Shown: positions 27,326-34,781, counted from the first letter of the stretch. The stretch: 64,000 nucleotides of DNA from Thermohahella caldifontis (GCF_041153465.1 NZ_CP154858.1:1302001-1366000), one strand, 5' to 3'. A program made the numbers and translations. The notes: generated by a model from the sequence alone, not told the origin.

Positions 27326-27353
27326 TTTGAACACCGTATACGACTCATATAAT
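27326..27353 (+). promoter_or_regulatory. Possible promoter of the 27492 gene
   Basis: A perfect TATAAT (27348-27353) follows TTTGAA (27326-27331) after 16 bases. It lies 138 bases before the next plus-strand start, in the intergenic space between two divergent genes. It would give a leader of about 130 bases. Pattern only. Confidence 0.5.
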
Positions 27354-27491
27354 GAAAAGCACATAAGGAGAGGATGGGCATCAACCCATGCTTTTCCCAA
27401 GCTGAATAAGGATAAACCCTTTGCCGACCACCTGCCTCACGGCAGCCCATACCGTGACCGGACAGGCAGGCCCTGACAAGAGAGGTGCCCA

Positions 27492-28190
27492 ATGAACGCC
27501 GTCATCCAGACTCTGTTGGCCTTACTGGCATTGACAACCCTTGCTCACCCGGCAAACGCCGGCTTACCCAAGGCAAACTTTGTGCTTCCCGTTGCGCAAC
27601 CTCAGCCCGGGGCAGCGGCCTCCCAAGCCACCCCAAAGCTGAAATCCCCGAGCAACACATTTACAAGCATCCCCCATTTTCTCCAAACAGGCAAAACGCC
27701 GGTGGCCCGTATCAGAATGAAGCTGGTCAGCGGCAACCTTAAGGAGGGCAAGCTTCTGAAATGGGAACCCGTAAGCACCGAGGGCAATCTGCAGCTTCAG
27801 GGCACACTAGGCATGAGCTGTCCCGCGACTATGCACCTCACCTACCTTGCCTACAACATTCAGGCGCCTGTCGATAGCCCACCCGTTGTACTGCATGAGG
27901 AAAGCCAGAAAAACAAGGCGGGTATCAGTGGGCTGACAAAAACCATTTCCCTGAAACCCTTCAGCACCGCCAAGCTTGCGGAGTCCTGTGAGCAGCTACT
28001 GCAGAATGCACCGCCCGGCCAATGGGCGCAACCCAAGGGAGCAACCCTGAAGGCGACTGTCAGAGCGACAGGGCGCTGCAGCGGCGGCGCACATCCCGAT
28101 CATGCACCAAGCCGCCTTGTTCACCGTGACTATCCTGTCCTGCTGAAACTCCAGTGCATTGCCGTTGTCCGTCACGGCAAAGGTGGATAA
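27492..28190 (+). CDS. Secreted protein of unknown function
   Basis: A 232-residue protein with a clear Sec signal peptide (hydrophobic core AVIQTLLALLALTTLA, cleavage likely after HPANA, about residue 23). A low-complexity Pro/Ala/Gln stretch follows, then a domain with several strands (RIRMKLVSGNLKEGKLLKWEPV) and three cysteines (in MSCPATM, ESCEQLL and GRCSGG), plus one near the end. I recognise no family. The ATG at 27492 follows AGAGAGGTG-like sequence 4-9 bases upstream. It stands alone and is convergent with the RCC1-repeat lipoprotein. The periplasm is the likely location. Confidence 0.6.
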   Translation: MNAVIQTLLALLALTTLAHPANAGLPKANFVLPVAQPQPGAAASQATPKLKSPSNTFTSIPHFLQTGKTPVARIRMKLVSGNLKEGKLLKWEPVSTEGNLQLQGTLGMSCPATMHLTYLAYNIQAPVDSPPVVLHEESQKNKAGISGLTKTISLKPFSTAKLAESCEQLLQNAPPGQWAQPKGATLKATVRATGRCSGGAHPDHAPSRLVHRDYPVLLKLQCIAVVRHGKGG

Positions 28191-28206
28191 TGTTCGGATC
28201 TGCCTG

Positions 28207-28228
28207 GCCCGGCCAATAGCGGCCGGGC
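28207..28228. terminator. Hairpin between convergent genes
   Basis: An 8-bp perfect stem GCCCGGCC / GGCCGGGC with loop AATAGC lies between the ends of the secreted-protein gene and the lipoprotein gene. No T run follows on either strand, so it would be at most a weak intrinsic terminator in either direction. Confidence 0.5.
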
Positions 28229-28238
28229 AGAGAAAGGA

Positions 28239-29762
28239 TCACAAGCCCGTTACCTGAACCGGCTCATGACTGTCTGTGGTCGTTCCGTCTCCCAGCTGCC
28301 CATGATCGTTGCTGCCCCAGCACCATACGTCTTTTCCCTGATTAGTTTCAACGAGGGCGCATGTGTGCATGCCGTCATACTGAATGAGCGCATTGTCCAG
28401 CGGATCCCGTCCACCACCACCTACGGCAACTTCGAGAATCGTCCCCGGCAGGTTTGTCGGTCCGGGTATCGCAAAGGGGGCTTTATCAACCAAGGTCGGA
28501 TCCTGGCCCAACTGGCCATGGGTATTGTCGCCCCAGCACCACAAGCTGTTATCGTTTTTCAGTGCACAAGTGTGACTTCCGCGCTCCGTGACGATACGTT
28601 TGACATCTGTGAGGCGTGTACCTTGGTTGTCCACCAGCACATATTCAGCCCGCGGTGCACTACCGGCGCTGCTGTTGCTTCCTACTTGCCCGTATGCATT
28701 CCATCCCCAGCAAACCACCTCATTCGTATCCAACAAGGCGCAGGTATGATCTGCCCCTGCTGCGATCTGTGTAGCGTTTTCAATAACCGTATTGTTACCG
28801 TCGTTGAGTTGCACGGGATCGGATGGTGCAACGGCGTAGGCGTCGGTGAGATTTCCGTTACCCAACTGCCCCTCACTTCCGCCATTCCAGGCCCAGCAAC
28901 GCACTCTGCCCTTACCGTCCTGATCAGGATCGATCAATGCACAGGTATGATCTGAACTGCCTGCCGAAATCTGAATAACATCAGTCAATGGGGACTGAGA
29001 CCCGGCAGCGGTGACTACGGTCAGTGCACGGGGCGAGAACAGCGTATCCCAGTCAGGGTTAAGTGGATCAAAATCCACAGGATCCTTGCCAATCCCCAAG
29101 GCACCATCGAAGTTCTGACCCCAGCAGACCACTTGATGATTCTCTCGCAGAGCGCAAGCATGCCATGAACCCGCAGTAACAGAGACAGCATCTGTTAGTG
29201 GCTGATCGTTTGTATCAACGACATCAACGGGATAACTGGAGCTGGCTTCATCCGCATACGGAATAAAGGGAGCGACCGCAGCAGAAAGGTTAAAGGAGTT
29301 ATAATCTACTTTGCCGTCCCCCAGCTTACCGCCTTCATTCCAACCCCAGCACTTGACTCCACCAGTGTCCAGTCGCGCACAAGTGTAGTAGCGGCTGGCT
29401 GAGACCTCTTCCACACCCGTGAGCAGAGTACCGGTGTTGTCTGAAACGACCAAGACAGGTGTCGGACTGTCTTCTGTGGTAGTACCATCACCCAGTTCAC
29501 CGTGCCCGTTACTACCCCAGCATTGAACAGTGCCGTTATCCATCAACGCACAGGTATGGTGCCAGCCAGCAGAAAGCTTCACCGGTTCCGGCTGGGCGGA
29601 CGGCGTTCCTCCACTACCACTGCCACTACTGCCGCTGCCAACACCACCGACAACTGAACCGCCTCCGCCACCTTCGTCACCACTACCTCCCCCACCGCCA
29701 CCACAGGCGGCAAGCAACGCCGTGATCAGGGTGATAATAAATACATTAATACGATGGCTCAT
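28239..29762 (-). CDS. Lipoprotein with RCC1-type beta-propeller repeats
   Basis: A 507-residue predicted lipoprotein. The signal peptide (INVFIITLITALLAAC) ends in a lipobox whose cysteine is about residue 22. A Gly/Ser-rich tether of some 40 residues follows, then seven RCC1/alpha-tubulin suppressor-like repeats. Each repeat has an HTCAL...CWG...GQLG core, for example TVQCWGSNGHGELGDG, so each blade carries a cysteine pair that could form a disulfide. Seven repeats would close one propeller. I chose ATG 29762 (GGGAG 8 bases upstream); the ATG at 29789 would displace the signal. Function is unknown; a surface or periplasmic binding role is inference. Confidence 0.82.
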   Translation of the reverse strand: MSHRINVFIITLITALLAACGGGGGGSGDEGGGGGSVVGGVGSGSSGSGSGGTPSAQPEPVKLSAGWHHTCALMDNGTVQCWGSNGHGELGDGTTTEDSPTPVLVVSDNTGTLLTGVEEVSASRYYTCARLDTGGVKCWGWNEGGKLGDGKVDYNSFNLSAAVAPFIPYADEASSSYPVDVVDTNDQPLTDAVSVTAGSWHACALRENHQVVCWGQNFDGALGIGKDPVDFDPLNPDWDTLFSPRALTVVTAAGSQSPLTDVIQISAGSSDHTCALIDPDQDGKGRVRCWAWNGGSEGQLGNGNLTDAYAVAPSDPVQLNDGNNTVIENATQIAAGADHTCALLDTNEVVCWGWNAYGQVGSNSSAGSAPRAEYVLVDNQGTRLTDVKRIVTERGSHTCALKNDNSLWCWGDNTHGQLGQDPTLVDKAPFAIPGPTNLPGTILEVAVGGGGRDPLDNALIQYDGMHTCALVETNQGKDVWCWGSNDHGQLGDGTTTDSHEPVQVTGL

Positions 29763-29894
29763 GACTGAACCTCCCTTAATGCTCATCACCTGTAATCATT
29801 CAGAACACATACGTCTCCGTACTTCGGGTCGCACGCAAAGAGGTAATATATGCTCACCATTGACAAATTCAACCCTTCCACATTCGAATGGGCA

Positions 29895-30028
29895 CTGCGG
29901 CGTTTTCTCGCTGCGCTCGAATCAAACCGCGAAGGTTCTCACCCTCCCTCCGGACGGCCAACGCCACCATGACCTGCAAGGGCGCGGCGAATAATCAAGG
30001 AGAATGGAGAAAACAAGTGGCGGTGGAG
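29895..30028 (+). repeat. 134-bp dispersed repeat, copy A
   Basis: This segment recurs at 31407-31540 in the same orientation and with the same length, with about 14 differences by eye. It starts CTGCGGCGTTTTCTCGC and ends GAAAACAAGTGGCGGTGG. No gene is apparent in it. The rest of the 440-base gap between the lipoprotein gene and the toxin gene shows nothing I can assign. Confidence 0.85.
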
Positions 30029-30202
30029 AGACAACTTACATCAAAAACTGCTGACTATCGGCAACTTTACTCCTGTTGATCACGACTGCTGGTGCGCGGT
30101 AGCAGCCAATGGTAGCCACGGCTTGAATACACTAACCCGCAACAGCAGTCAGCCTTATCCGGTGGTGCGACTCATCTTTATCTTCGCGAGACTTGACAGG
30201 GA

Positions 30203-30517
30203 TCATGGCGCCTCCGGCAATCGTAACAACCGCTCGCTACGCCAGACGCGCACAATGCGAACCTTGCCCGGATCGTGCCGATAGACGATACGAAAAGGTG
30301 GCTGGATCAACTCCCTCAAAAAAGGCTGGTCGAACTCAGGCACGATTCTACCCAACTCAGGATGCTTTTCGAGCGCCTCGATCCGTTGGATGATCTCGGT
30401 GATAAGCCTCTCCCCGACATCGGGAACGCCTTGCTTCGCATACCAAAGCCGGATCTTCTCCAGATCGGCAACCGCCGACTCCGCAAAGCGGATAGTAACT
30501 TTGCCCAATGGCATCAC
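30203..30517 (-). CDS. ParE/RelE-superfamily toxin
   Basis: A 104-residue small toxin of the ParE branch of the RelE superfamily. It has the pattern of an N-terminal helix pair (AVADLEKIRLWYAKQGVPDVGERLITEIIQRIEAL) and the C-terminal strands (LIQPPFRIVYRHDPGKVRIVRVWRSERLL), with the RIVYR and VWRSER blocks typical of ParE. Targets in the family are gyrase (ParE) or mRNA on ribosomes (RelE); which applies is not visible. The ATG overlaps the antitoxin stop (ATGA). Confidence 0.88.
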   Translation of the reverse strand: MMPLGKVTIRFAESAVADLEKIRLWYAKQGVPDVGERLITEIIQRIEALEKHPELGRIVPEFDQPFLRELIQPPFRIVYRHDPGKVRIVRVWRSERLLRLPEAP

Positions 30518-30792
30518 TCCGGGGCTGACAGCCCAAGTCGGCTCTTTGCCTCTTCCAAGGATAGCTCCCTCCCGGCGTCAAGATCAGCAAGACCGGCTAC
30601 CACCGCCCGCATGAACTCACGCTCTTCCTCTGCGGCCTCATAATCCGTAACCGATTGTATTACGGCCACCCCACGCCCACGGCTTGTCAGGAGTACCGGC
30701 CGGTGCGCCTCAACAGCATGCCGAACCGCCTTACCCGGATTGACCTTCAAATCGGTCAGCGGCACGACGTCTTCGGAAAATTTGATACTCAT
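30514..30792 (-). CDS. Phd/YefM-family antitoxin
   Basis: A 92-residue antitoxin. The N-terminal DNA-binding Phd/YefM fold is seen in EDVVPLTDLKVNPGKAVRHAVEAHRPVLLTSRGRGVAVIQSVTDYEAAEEE. The C-terminal part (about residues 65-92) is the acidic, probably unstructured toxin-binding tail. It is the promoter-proximal partner of the ParE-like toxin and should repress their shared promoter through the half-sites just upstream. Confidence 0.88.
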   Translation of the reverse strand: MSIKFSEDVVPLTDLKVNPGKAVRHAVEAHRPVLLTSRGRGVAVIQSVTDYEAAEEEREFMRAVVAGLADLDAGRELSLEEAKSRLGLSAPE

Positions 30793-30819
30793 TGACCACC
30801 TCTATTGGCCCGCCCAAAT

Positions 30820-30850
30820 GGTGCTGATTATAGCACCTGATAACAGCACC
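30820..30850. promoter_or_regulatory. Operator half-sites for the Phd/ParE pair
   Basis: A perfect inverted repeat GGTGCT-GATTAT-AGCACC at 30820-30837 is followed by a third AGCACC at 30845-30850. It lies 28 bases upstream of the antitoxin ATG. Repeated palindromic half-sites at this position are how Phd/YefM repressors usually autoregulate. Assignment is inferred from position and symmetry. Confidence 0.6.
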
Positions 30851-30962
30851 CACCAAGAGTGCTCTCGATCGTTGCCCCACTGTTATCTCGATGTGCTGAT
30901 TGAGTTGCCATCTGTCGGTTTGTGAGCATTCATGAAGGAAACACAACGCAGGAGAGCAACCT

Positions 30963-31106
30963 ATGAGACATGAGCAGACGGTTTTCAATCATATGAACCA
31001 ACAACAGCTGGCCGAATATTGGGGTATCTCGACACGTACCCTTGAGCGCTGGCAGTCGATCGGCTGGGGACCGAAATTTATAAAGATCGGCGCACGGGTG
31101 TTTTAA
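30963..31106 (+). pseudogene. Truncated AlpA-like helix-turn-helix gene
   Basis: A 47-codon frame, MRHEQTVF followed by MNQQQLAEYWGIS and ending GARVF-stop, closely matches the first 47 residues of the intact gene at 32948-33412. The match ends at the glycine-valine stretch after IKIG. It has a good ribosome site (GGAGAG). The helix-turn-helix is nearly complete, so a short DNA-binding peptide could be made, but more likely this is a broken duplicate. Confidence 0.75.
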
Positions 31107-31107
31107 G

Positions 31108-31278
31108 CTGGGATGGGAGCCGGGCATCCTTAACAGCGACGGCTGGAAGCCCAAGAGGATGCACTGGAACACCTTCGAGCGGTTGACCGCACAGCATGAC
31201 GCCTTTGTGCAGGTTCCATTGGCCGGGATGGCGGCGCGGTTCAACCTATTGGGGGAATCGTTGGATGATTGGATTTAA
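31108..31278 (+). pseudogene. Gene remnant, unassigned
   Basis: Directly after the truncated helix-turn-helix frame, another frame reads GWEPGILNSDGWKPKRMHW... and ends ...FNLLGESLDDWI-stop at 31278. It has no start of its own, and looks like the C-terminal end of a larger protein joined here by a deletion. I do not recognise the family. The following 125 bases, up to the second repeat copy, hold only the tRNA-Ser-like fragment described separately. Confidence 0.4.
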
Positions 31279-31343
31279 GCCCTGCGGGGGACTGAACGTG
31301 AAATAGCAAAAAGATTCCAATGTATTCAGTGGCTTATTTTAAT

Positions 31344-31361
31344 TGGCGGTGAGGGAGGGAT
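31344..31361 (-). repeat. tRNA-Ser 3'-end-like fragment
   Basis: The plus strand reads TGGCGGTGAGGGAGGGAT, which differs by one base from the complement of the last 18 bases of the tRNA-Ser gene at 11758 (TGGCGGAGAGGGAGGGAT). No cloverleaf follows. Such tRNA 3' tags are commonly left at attachment sites of integrative elements, so this may mark an old island boundary. Confidence 0.5.
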
Positions 31362-31406
31362 GACTCGGCCTGCGGCCTCGCCCTTCGGGCCGCCTTGCGC
31401 AAAGCG

Positions 31407-31540
31407 CTGCGGCGTTTTCTCGCTTCGCTCGAATCGAACCGCGAGGGTTCTCACCCTCCCTCCAGACGACCAATGCTGCCATGACCTGCAAGGGCGCTGT
31501 GAATACTCAAGGGGAATGGAGAAAACAAGTGGCGGTGGGA
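31407..31540 (+). repeat. 134-bp dispersed repeat, copy B
   Basis: Second copy of the repeat at 29895-30028, same orientation and equal length. It is preceded here by GC-rich palindromic sequence and the tRNA-Ser-like fragment. The 200 bases between it and the IS element show no gene, apart from the orphaned ribosome site of the gene the IS interrupted. Confidence 0.85.
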
Positions 31541-31786
31541 AGACATCTCTCATAGAAATCGTTGACGAACTACGCCTTTCCATCCAATACCGTCTTACGA
31601 GAACGCCCACTGGTAGCAAACAGCCCTCACCGCTTGAATACGCAATTACTCATTGGCCGTCACCCCCCGTCTGGCACAGATCAACTTGCCTTTCAATACC
31701 TTATGAGCCTTCATGGCGCCTGAACGGACTGCAGGAGGACAGAGCCATGGTATTCCCCCCATTTTTAGAGGTGCGCAAAAGTGGAG

Positions 31787-32587
31787 TCAGGCTGCCTTAT
31801 GCAGCTTGTATCGGGGCGGTACACCGCCAAGGGCCATATTCGGCCGCTCGTTATTGTACTTCCATAGCCACTTGGTCGCGAAGTCCTGTACCTCTTCGAG
31901 TGTTTCAAACAGATGCCGATTCAGCCAGTCATAGCGGACGGTGCGGTTGTAGCGCTCGACATATGCATTCTGCTGCGGATTCCCCGGCTGAGTATGCATC
32001 AGCTCTATTCCGCGTTTCTCTGCCCACTCCATGATTGTCTGGCTGATGTATTCCGGGCCATTGTCACACCGGATTTTCTCAGGCTTGCCCCGCCATTCGA
32101 TGACCTGATCCAGAACTCGTGTCACACGCTCTGATGGCAGTGAGAAGTCCACTTCAATTGCCAGCCCTTCCCGGTTGTAGTCATCAATGACATTCAGGAG
32201 CCTGAATTTACGCCTGTTTTCAAGCTCATGGTGCATGAAGTCCATGGACCAGACCTGATTGACGCGTTCAGGCTCGGCCAGCGGTTCCGGCTTTTGCCTC
32301 ACGATTCTCAGGCGCGGTCTGATGCGCATGTTCAGCTCCAGTTCCTTGTATATCCGGTAGACGCGCTTGTGGTTCCATCTGAACCCCTTGACATTGCGCA
32401 GGTAAAAGAAACACAGGCCAAATCCCCAGTTCTGCTCATCGGCAGTGAGCCTGAGCAACCAATGGGCGATCTCTGCGTTCTCTGAGCTCAGAACCGGTTT
32501 GTAGCGGTAGCATGTTTCGCTGATGCCGAAGACTTCGCAGGCCAGGCGGATACTGATGCCTCGCTCCCTGACGACGCGTCTGGCCAT
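31787..32587 (-). CDS. IS3-family transposase OrfB (DDE)
   Basis: A 266-residue rve/DDE integrase-core protein. The catalytic acidic residues are in VNQVWSMDFMHHELENRRKF (first D), KIRCDNGPEYIS (second D) and QQNAYVERYNRTVR (the E). The N-terminal HTH_21 segment is also seen (ACEVFGISETCYRYKP). The ATG at 32587 has AAGGAG just upstream, but the frame stays open back into orfA. The active transposase is thus probably an OrfAB fusion made by -1 slippage at 32614-32620. Confidence 0.92.
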   Translation of the reverse strand: MARRVVRERGISIRLACEVFGISETCYRYKPVLSSENAEIAHWLLRLTADEQNWGFGLCFFYLRNVKGFRWNHKRVYRIYKELELNMRIRPRLRIVRQKPEPLAEPERVNQVWSMDFMHHELENRRKFRLLNVIDDYNREGLAIEVDFSLPSERVTRVLDQVIEWRGKPEKIRCDNGPEYISQTIMEWAEKRGIELMHTQPGNPQQNAYVERYNRTVRYDWLNRHLFETLEEVQDFATKWLWKYNNERPNMALGGVPPRYKLHKAA

Positions 32588-32607
32588 CTCCTTGCGGTGA
32601 GATGGCC

Positions 32608-32874
32608 TTACAACTTTCCCTCCAGGGCATCCTTGCGCAACTCGGCCTTGAGGCGCTCTTCGGCATACATCTTCTTGAGCCGGGCGTTTTCAGCCTCAAG
32701 CTCCTTCAGGCGCTTCATCATGGACGCGTCCATACCACCGTATTTTGAGCGCCACTTGTAGAACGTGGCGCTGCTCATCCCATGCTCTCTGCACAGCTCA
32801 GGAACCGATGTCCCGGCCTCTACCTGTTTCAGGATGCTGATGATCTGGCTGTCTGTGAATCGTGATTTACGCAT
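32608..32874 (-). CDS. IS3-family transposase OrfA
   Basis: An 88-residue helix-turn-helix protein (MRKSRFTDSQIISILKQVEAG, ELCREHGMSSATFYKWRSKYGG). A leucine-zipper-like helix follows (LKELEAENARLKKMYAEERLKAELRKDAL). It binds the element ends. Near its stop is GGGAAAG (32620-32614), in register as G-GGA-AAG, the classic slippery heptamer for -1 frameshifting into orfB. Confidence 0.92.
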   Translation of the reverse strand: MRKSRFTDSQIISILKQVEAGTSVPELCREHGMSSATFYKWRSKYGGMDASMMKRLKELEAENARLKKMYAEERLKAELRKDALEGKL

Positions 32875-32947
32875 GTGGAATCTCCTGTCTGTAAGTTACT
32901 GGAAAATTCCACTTATGAACACCGCTTTTTTTCGGGGGGAATACCCC

Positions 32948-33412
32948 ATGAAGCACAAGCACGCCATGTTCAGACACATGAACCAGCAGCAGCTGGCCGA
33001 ATACTGGGGAATCTCCGCCCGCACGCTCGAACGGTGGCGATCGATTGGCTGGGGGCCAAGATACATCAAGATCGGCGGGCGGGTAGTTTATCGAGTCGAA
33101 GACATCCTCGAGTACGAAGCTGAGCATCTTTACGAATCCACCAGATCACGATCTCACCCAACAGCCCCCGGAGAACTGGAAGAAACAGCACCTTCGGAAC
33201 TGGTGCCCTCCGCTTCGTTGGCCGAACTACCGGAATCTGAGTGGAAAATGATCAGCGCTGAAGTCCGAAACGGCCTACTCAGCTTCAGGATCCCACCCGA
33301 ATTTCAGGCTACCAACGACGGACTAGAGTATTGCCTCGTCGACGGGGAACTGCGCCTCCGGCCGAGAAAACTGCCGTTGGGCCTGGCGGTACGAATGATA
33401 GCTGGGAAGTAG
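32948..33412 (+). CDS. AlpA-like helix-turn-helix protein
   Basis: A 154-residue protein. Residues 10-55 form an AlpA/MerR-like winged helix-turn-helix (MNQQQLAEYWGISARTLERW, then GPRYIKIGGRVVYRVEDILEYE). The rest (about 60-154) is a Ser/Glu/Pro-rich linker and a small domain ending GELRLRPRKLPLGLAVRMIAGK, which I do not recognise. Such proteins often control excision or genes of integrative elements. The native ribosome site GGAGG lies at 31734-31738 beyond the inserted IS. The ATG now follows the IS end, whose GGGGGG stretch eight bases before it could serve instead. Confidence 0.75.
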   Translation: MKHKHAMFRHMNQQQLAEYWGISARTLERWRSIGWGPRYIKIGGRVVYRVEDILEYEAEHLYESTRSRSHPTAPGELEETAPSELVPSASLAELPESEWKMISAEVRNGLLSFRIPPEFQATNDGLEYCLVDGELRLRPRKLPLGLAVRMIAGK

Positions 33413-33714
33413 CGCTAAGCACGCTACCTTGGTGGTGGATGGGCCACCTGCCGCAACCCACCGCTTCCAAGAAGGTTTCCGGTGCCTGCTAGGGTGTGAT
33501 AACCGATTGAGAAGCCAGCGGAAAGCTGCGTGCCTTTACCTCTGATTCTTGCCGGGGAGCTGTCATGGCGCCTAACCGATTCGATTCATACCTCGGAATC
33601 GAACCCTAGTCCTGCCGTTGACTGCTCCCGCCTGCAAGAGCCTCCATATGCCCGATGAACGGAGGCGGCTTGGGAAGCCAACCGCCATCTAAGCTAGCTG
33701 AGCGCAAAATCCGT
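33413..33714. other. Intergenic region without recognised gene
   Basis: About 300 bases between the helix-turn-helix gene and the restriction island. I find no convincing frame with a ribosome site, no tRNA and no clear terminator. It has short GC-rich inverted stretches only. Confidence 0.4.
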
Positions 33715-33772
33715 GCAGTAAACGCATTACTGCAATAATACGCTTGACAGCGCGTTGTACGGATTCTATACT
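33715..33772 (+). promoter_or_regulatory. Strong promoter and palindrome before the HsdS-like gene
   Basis: TTGACA (33744-33749) and TATACT (33767-33772) are separated by exactly 17 bases, close to consensus. The palindrome GCAGTAA-ACGCA-TTACTGC (33715-33733) ends 10 bases before the -35, a likely operator. Seven bases after the -10 comes the A of the start codon at 33780, so the predicted transcript would begin at or within a base of the ATG (leaderless mRNA). Confidence 0.75.
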
Positions 33773-33779
33773 GCGCTTT

Positions 33780-34388
33780 ATGAATACAGTAAAGCCATTA
33801 CAGCCGAATGTCGCCTCAATAAAACTCGGTCAACTGGCGGACATAACCATGGGCTACGCCTTCCGCTCCCGTCTGGAAGCGACGCCGGATGGCAACTTGT
33901 CAGTGATCCAGATGAAAGACCTGACCGACGACAACCGTCTCGATCCGGCGACCCTCACGCGGATCGAGTATAGCAAGGCAAAACCTCGGCAGTTTGTGCG
34001 CTTAGGAGACATCATCTTCCGTTCGCGTGGGCAGACCCATACCGCCGCGCTAGTTGACCAAGACCCGGGCCCGGCGATCGTTGCCGCCCCCTTGCTACGG
34101 ATCCGTACGCGGGAAGGCATCCTCCCGGCCTACCTGGCCTGGTTCATCAACCGGCCGGCCACCCAGGCCCGGTTGACCAGCCGAGCGGAGGGCACCGCCT
34201 TGCGCATGATTAGCAAGCAATCACTGGCGGAACTGGAGGTAATCCTACCGCCGCTGGAGTGCCAACGAGCCATCGTAGAACTGGCCGAACTAGCCGCCGA
34301 GGAGCAGCAGCTCATGGCGCGTCTGGCAAGCGCGCGAAAGCAATATATGGATGGAATTCTGATGCGGGCTGCATCGGGATCCCAGTGA
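33780..34388 (+). CDS. Single-domain HsdS-like specificity protein
   Basis: A 202-residue protein resembling half of a type I specificity subunit: one target-recognition domain, then a conserved helical end. Support comes from the opening KLGQLADITMGYAFRSRLEA, the middle GDIIFRSRGQTHTAALVD, and RMISKQSLAELEVILPPLECQRAIVELAELAAEEQQLMARLASARKQ. The last is the usual HsdS 'P-x-x-E-Q' and coiled-coil segment. Full HsdS has two such halves, so this one would need to dimerise. The ATG at 33780 is chosen from the promoter position; a TTG at 33744 lies in the -35 box and is rejected. No ribosome site precedes it. Confidence 0.75.
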   Translation: MNTVKPLQPNVASIKLGQLADITMGYAFRSRLEATPDGNLSVIQMKDLTDDNRLDPATLTRIEYSKAKPRQFVRLGDIIFRSRGQTHTAALVDQDPGPAIVAAPLLRIRTREGILPAYLAWFINRPATQARLTSRAEGTALRMISKQSLAELEVILPPLECQRAIVELAELAAEEQQLMARLASARKQYMDGILMRAASGSQ

Positions 34389-34477
34389 CACCAATCGCTG
34401 GGTTTGGGTGGCCTGCCCGGTGCGGCAACACCGGGCAGGCTGGTTCACAAGTGATCTTGCGAATAGGAGTAAATAGC

Positions 34478-34723
34478 ATGGCAAAGAAATCAGGCAGCGG
34501 CAAGGGCGGCACCCGGCATGTGGTCCCGCACAAGGATGGCTGGGCCAACAAGAAGGGTGGCGCGGAGCGGGCATCCAGCGTGCACGGGACCAAGCGTGAA
34601 GCGGAACAGGCGGCACGCGCCCAGAGCCGTCGCGAGGGGTCCGAACTTGTCATTCATGGCAAGAACGGCGAAATCCAGCGCAAGGACAGCCACGGCCACG
34701 ATCCGCGAAACATCAAGGGTTAA
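34478..34723 (+). CDS. DUF2188 family small protein
   Basis: An 81-residue, very basic and glycine-rich protein of the DUF2188 type, with RHVVPHKDGWANKKGGAERASSVHGTKREAEQAARAQSRREGSELVIHGKNGEIQRKDSHG. The family has unknown function and is often found near mobile or stress genes. A good ribosome site (AGGAG, 9 bases before ATG 34478) supports this start over upstream in-frame codons. It lies between the half-HsdS and hsdM. Confidence 0.82.
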   Translation: MAKKSGSGKGGTRHVVPHKDGWANKKGGAERASSVHGTKREAEQAARAQSRREGSELVIHGKNGEIQRKDSHGHDPRNIKG

Positions 34724-34781
34724 ACGAAATGGGAGGGCGCAAGCCCTCCCGGTTCAAAAGCATAAGGGAGTCCACAGACGG

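Larger units (their letters stand above)
31749..32945 (-). mobile_element. IS3-family insertion sequence, complete
   Basis: A 1,197-bp element bounded by perfect 12-bp inverted repeats (GGTATTCCCCCC at 31749-31760, its complement at 32934-32945). A further imperfect inverted match lies inside (TGCGCAAAAGTGGAGT against TGTTCATAAGTGGAAT). It is flanked by the 4-bp direct repeat CCAT (31745-31748 and 32946-32949). It carries orfA and orfB with a -1 frameshift site. Size, two-frame transposase and 4-bp duplication fit the IS3 family. Both ends and the target duplication look intact, so insertion is probably fairly recent. Confidence 0.88.

Noticed and set aside
29590..29710. Possible tandem or CRISPR-like repeat
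   Set aside because: It is the codon repetition of the Gly/Ser-rich tether of the lipoprotein. No spacer-repeat structure is found anywhere in the window.
31360..32034. A 224-codon plus-strand frame across the repeat and the IS
   Set aside because: It spans the repeat copy and IS end, and is antisense to orfB. It arises from junctions rather than a gene.
30963..33412. Possible integrase or excisionase module
   Set aside because: Only AlpA-like proteins are present. I see no tyrosine or serine recombinase, so the attachment sites of the island or prophage cannot be defined.
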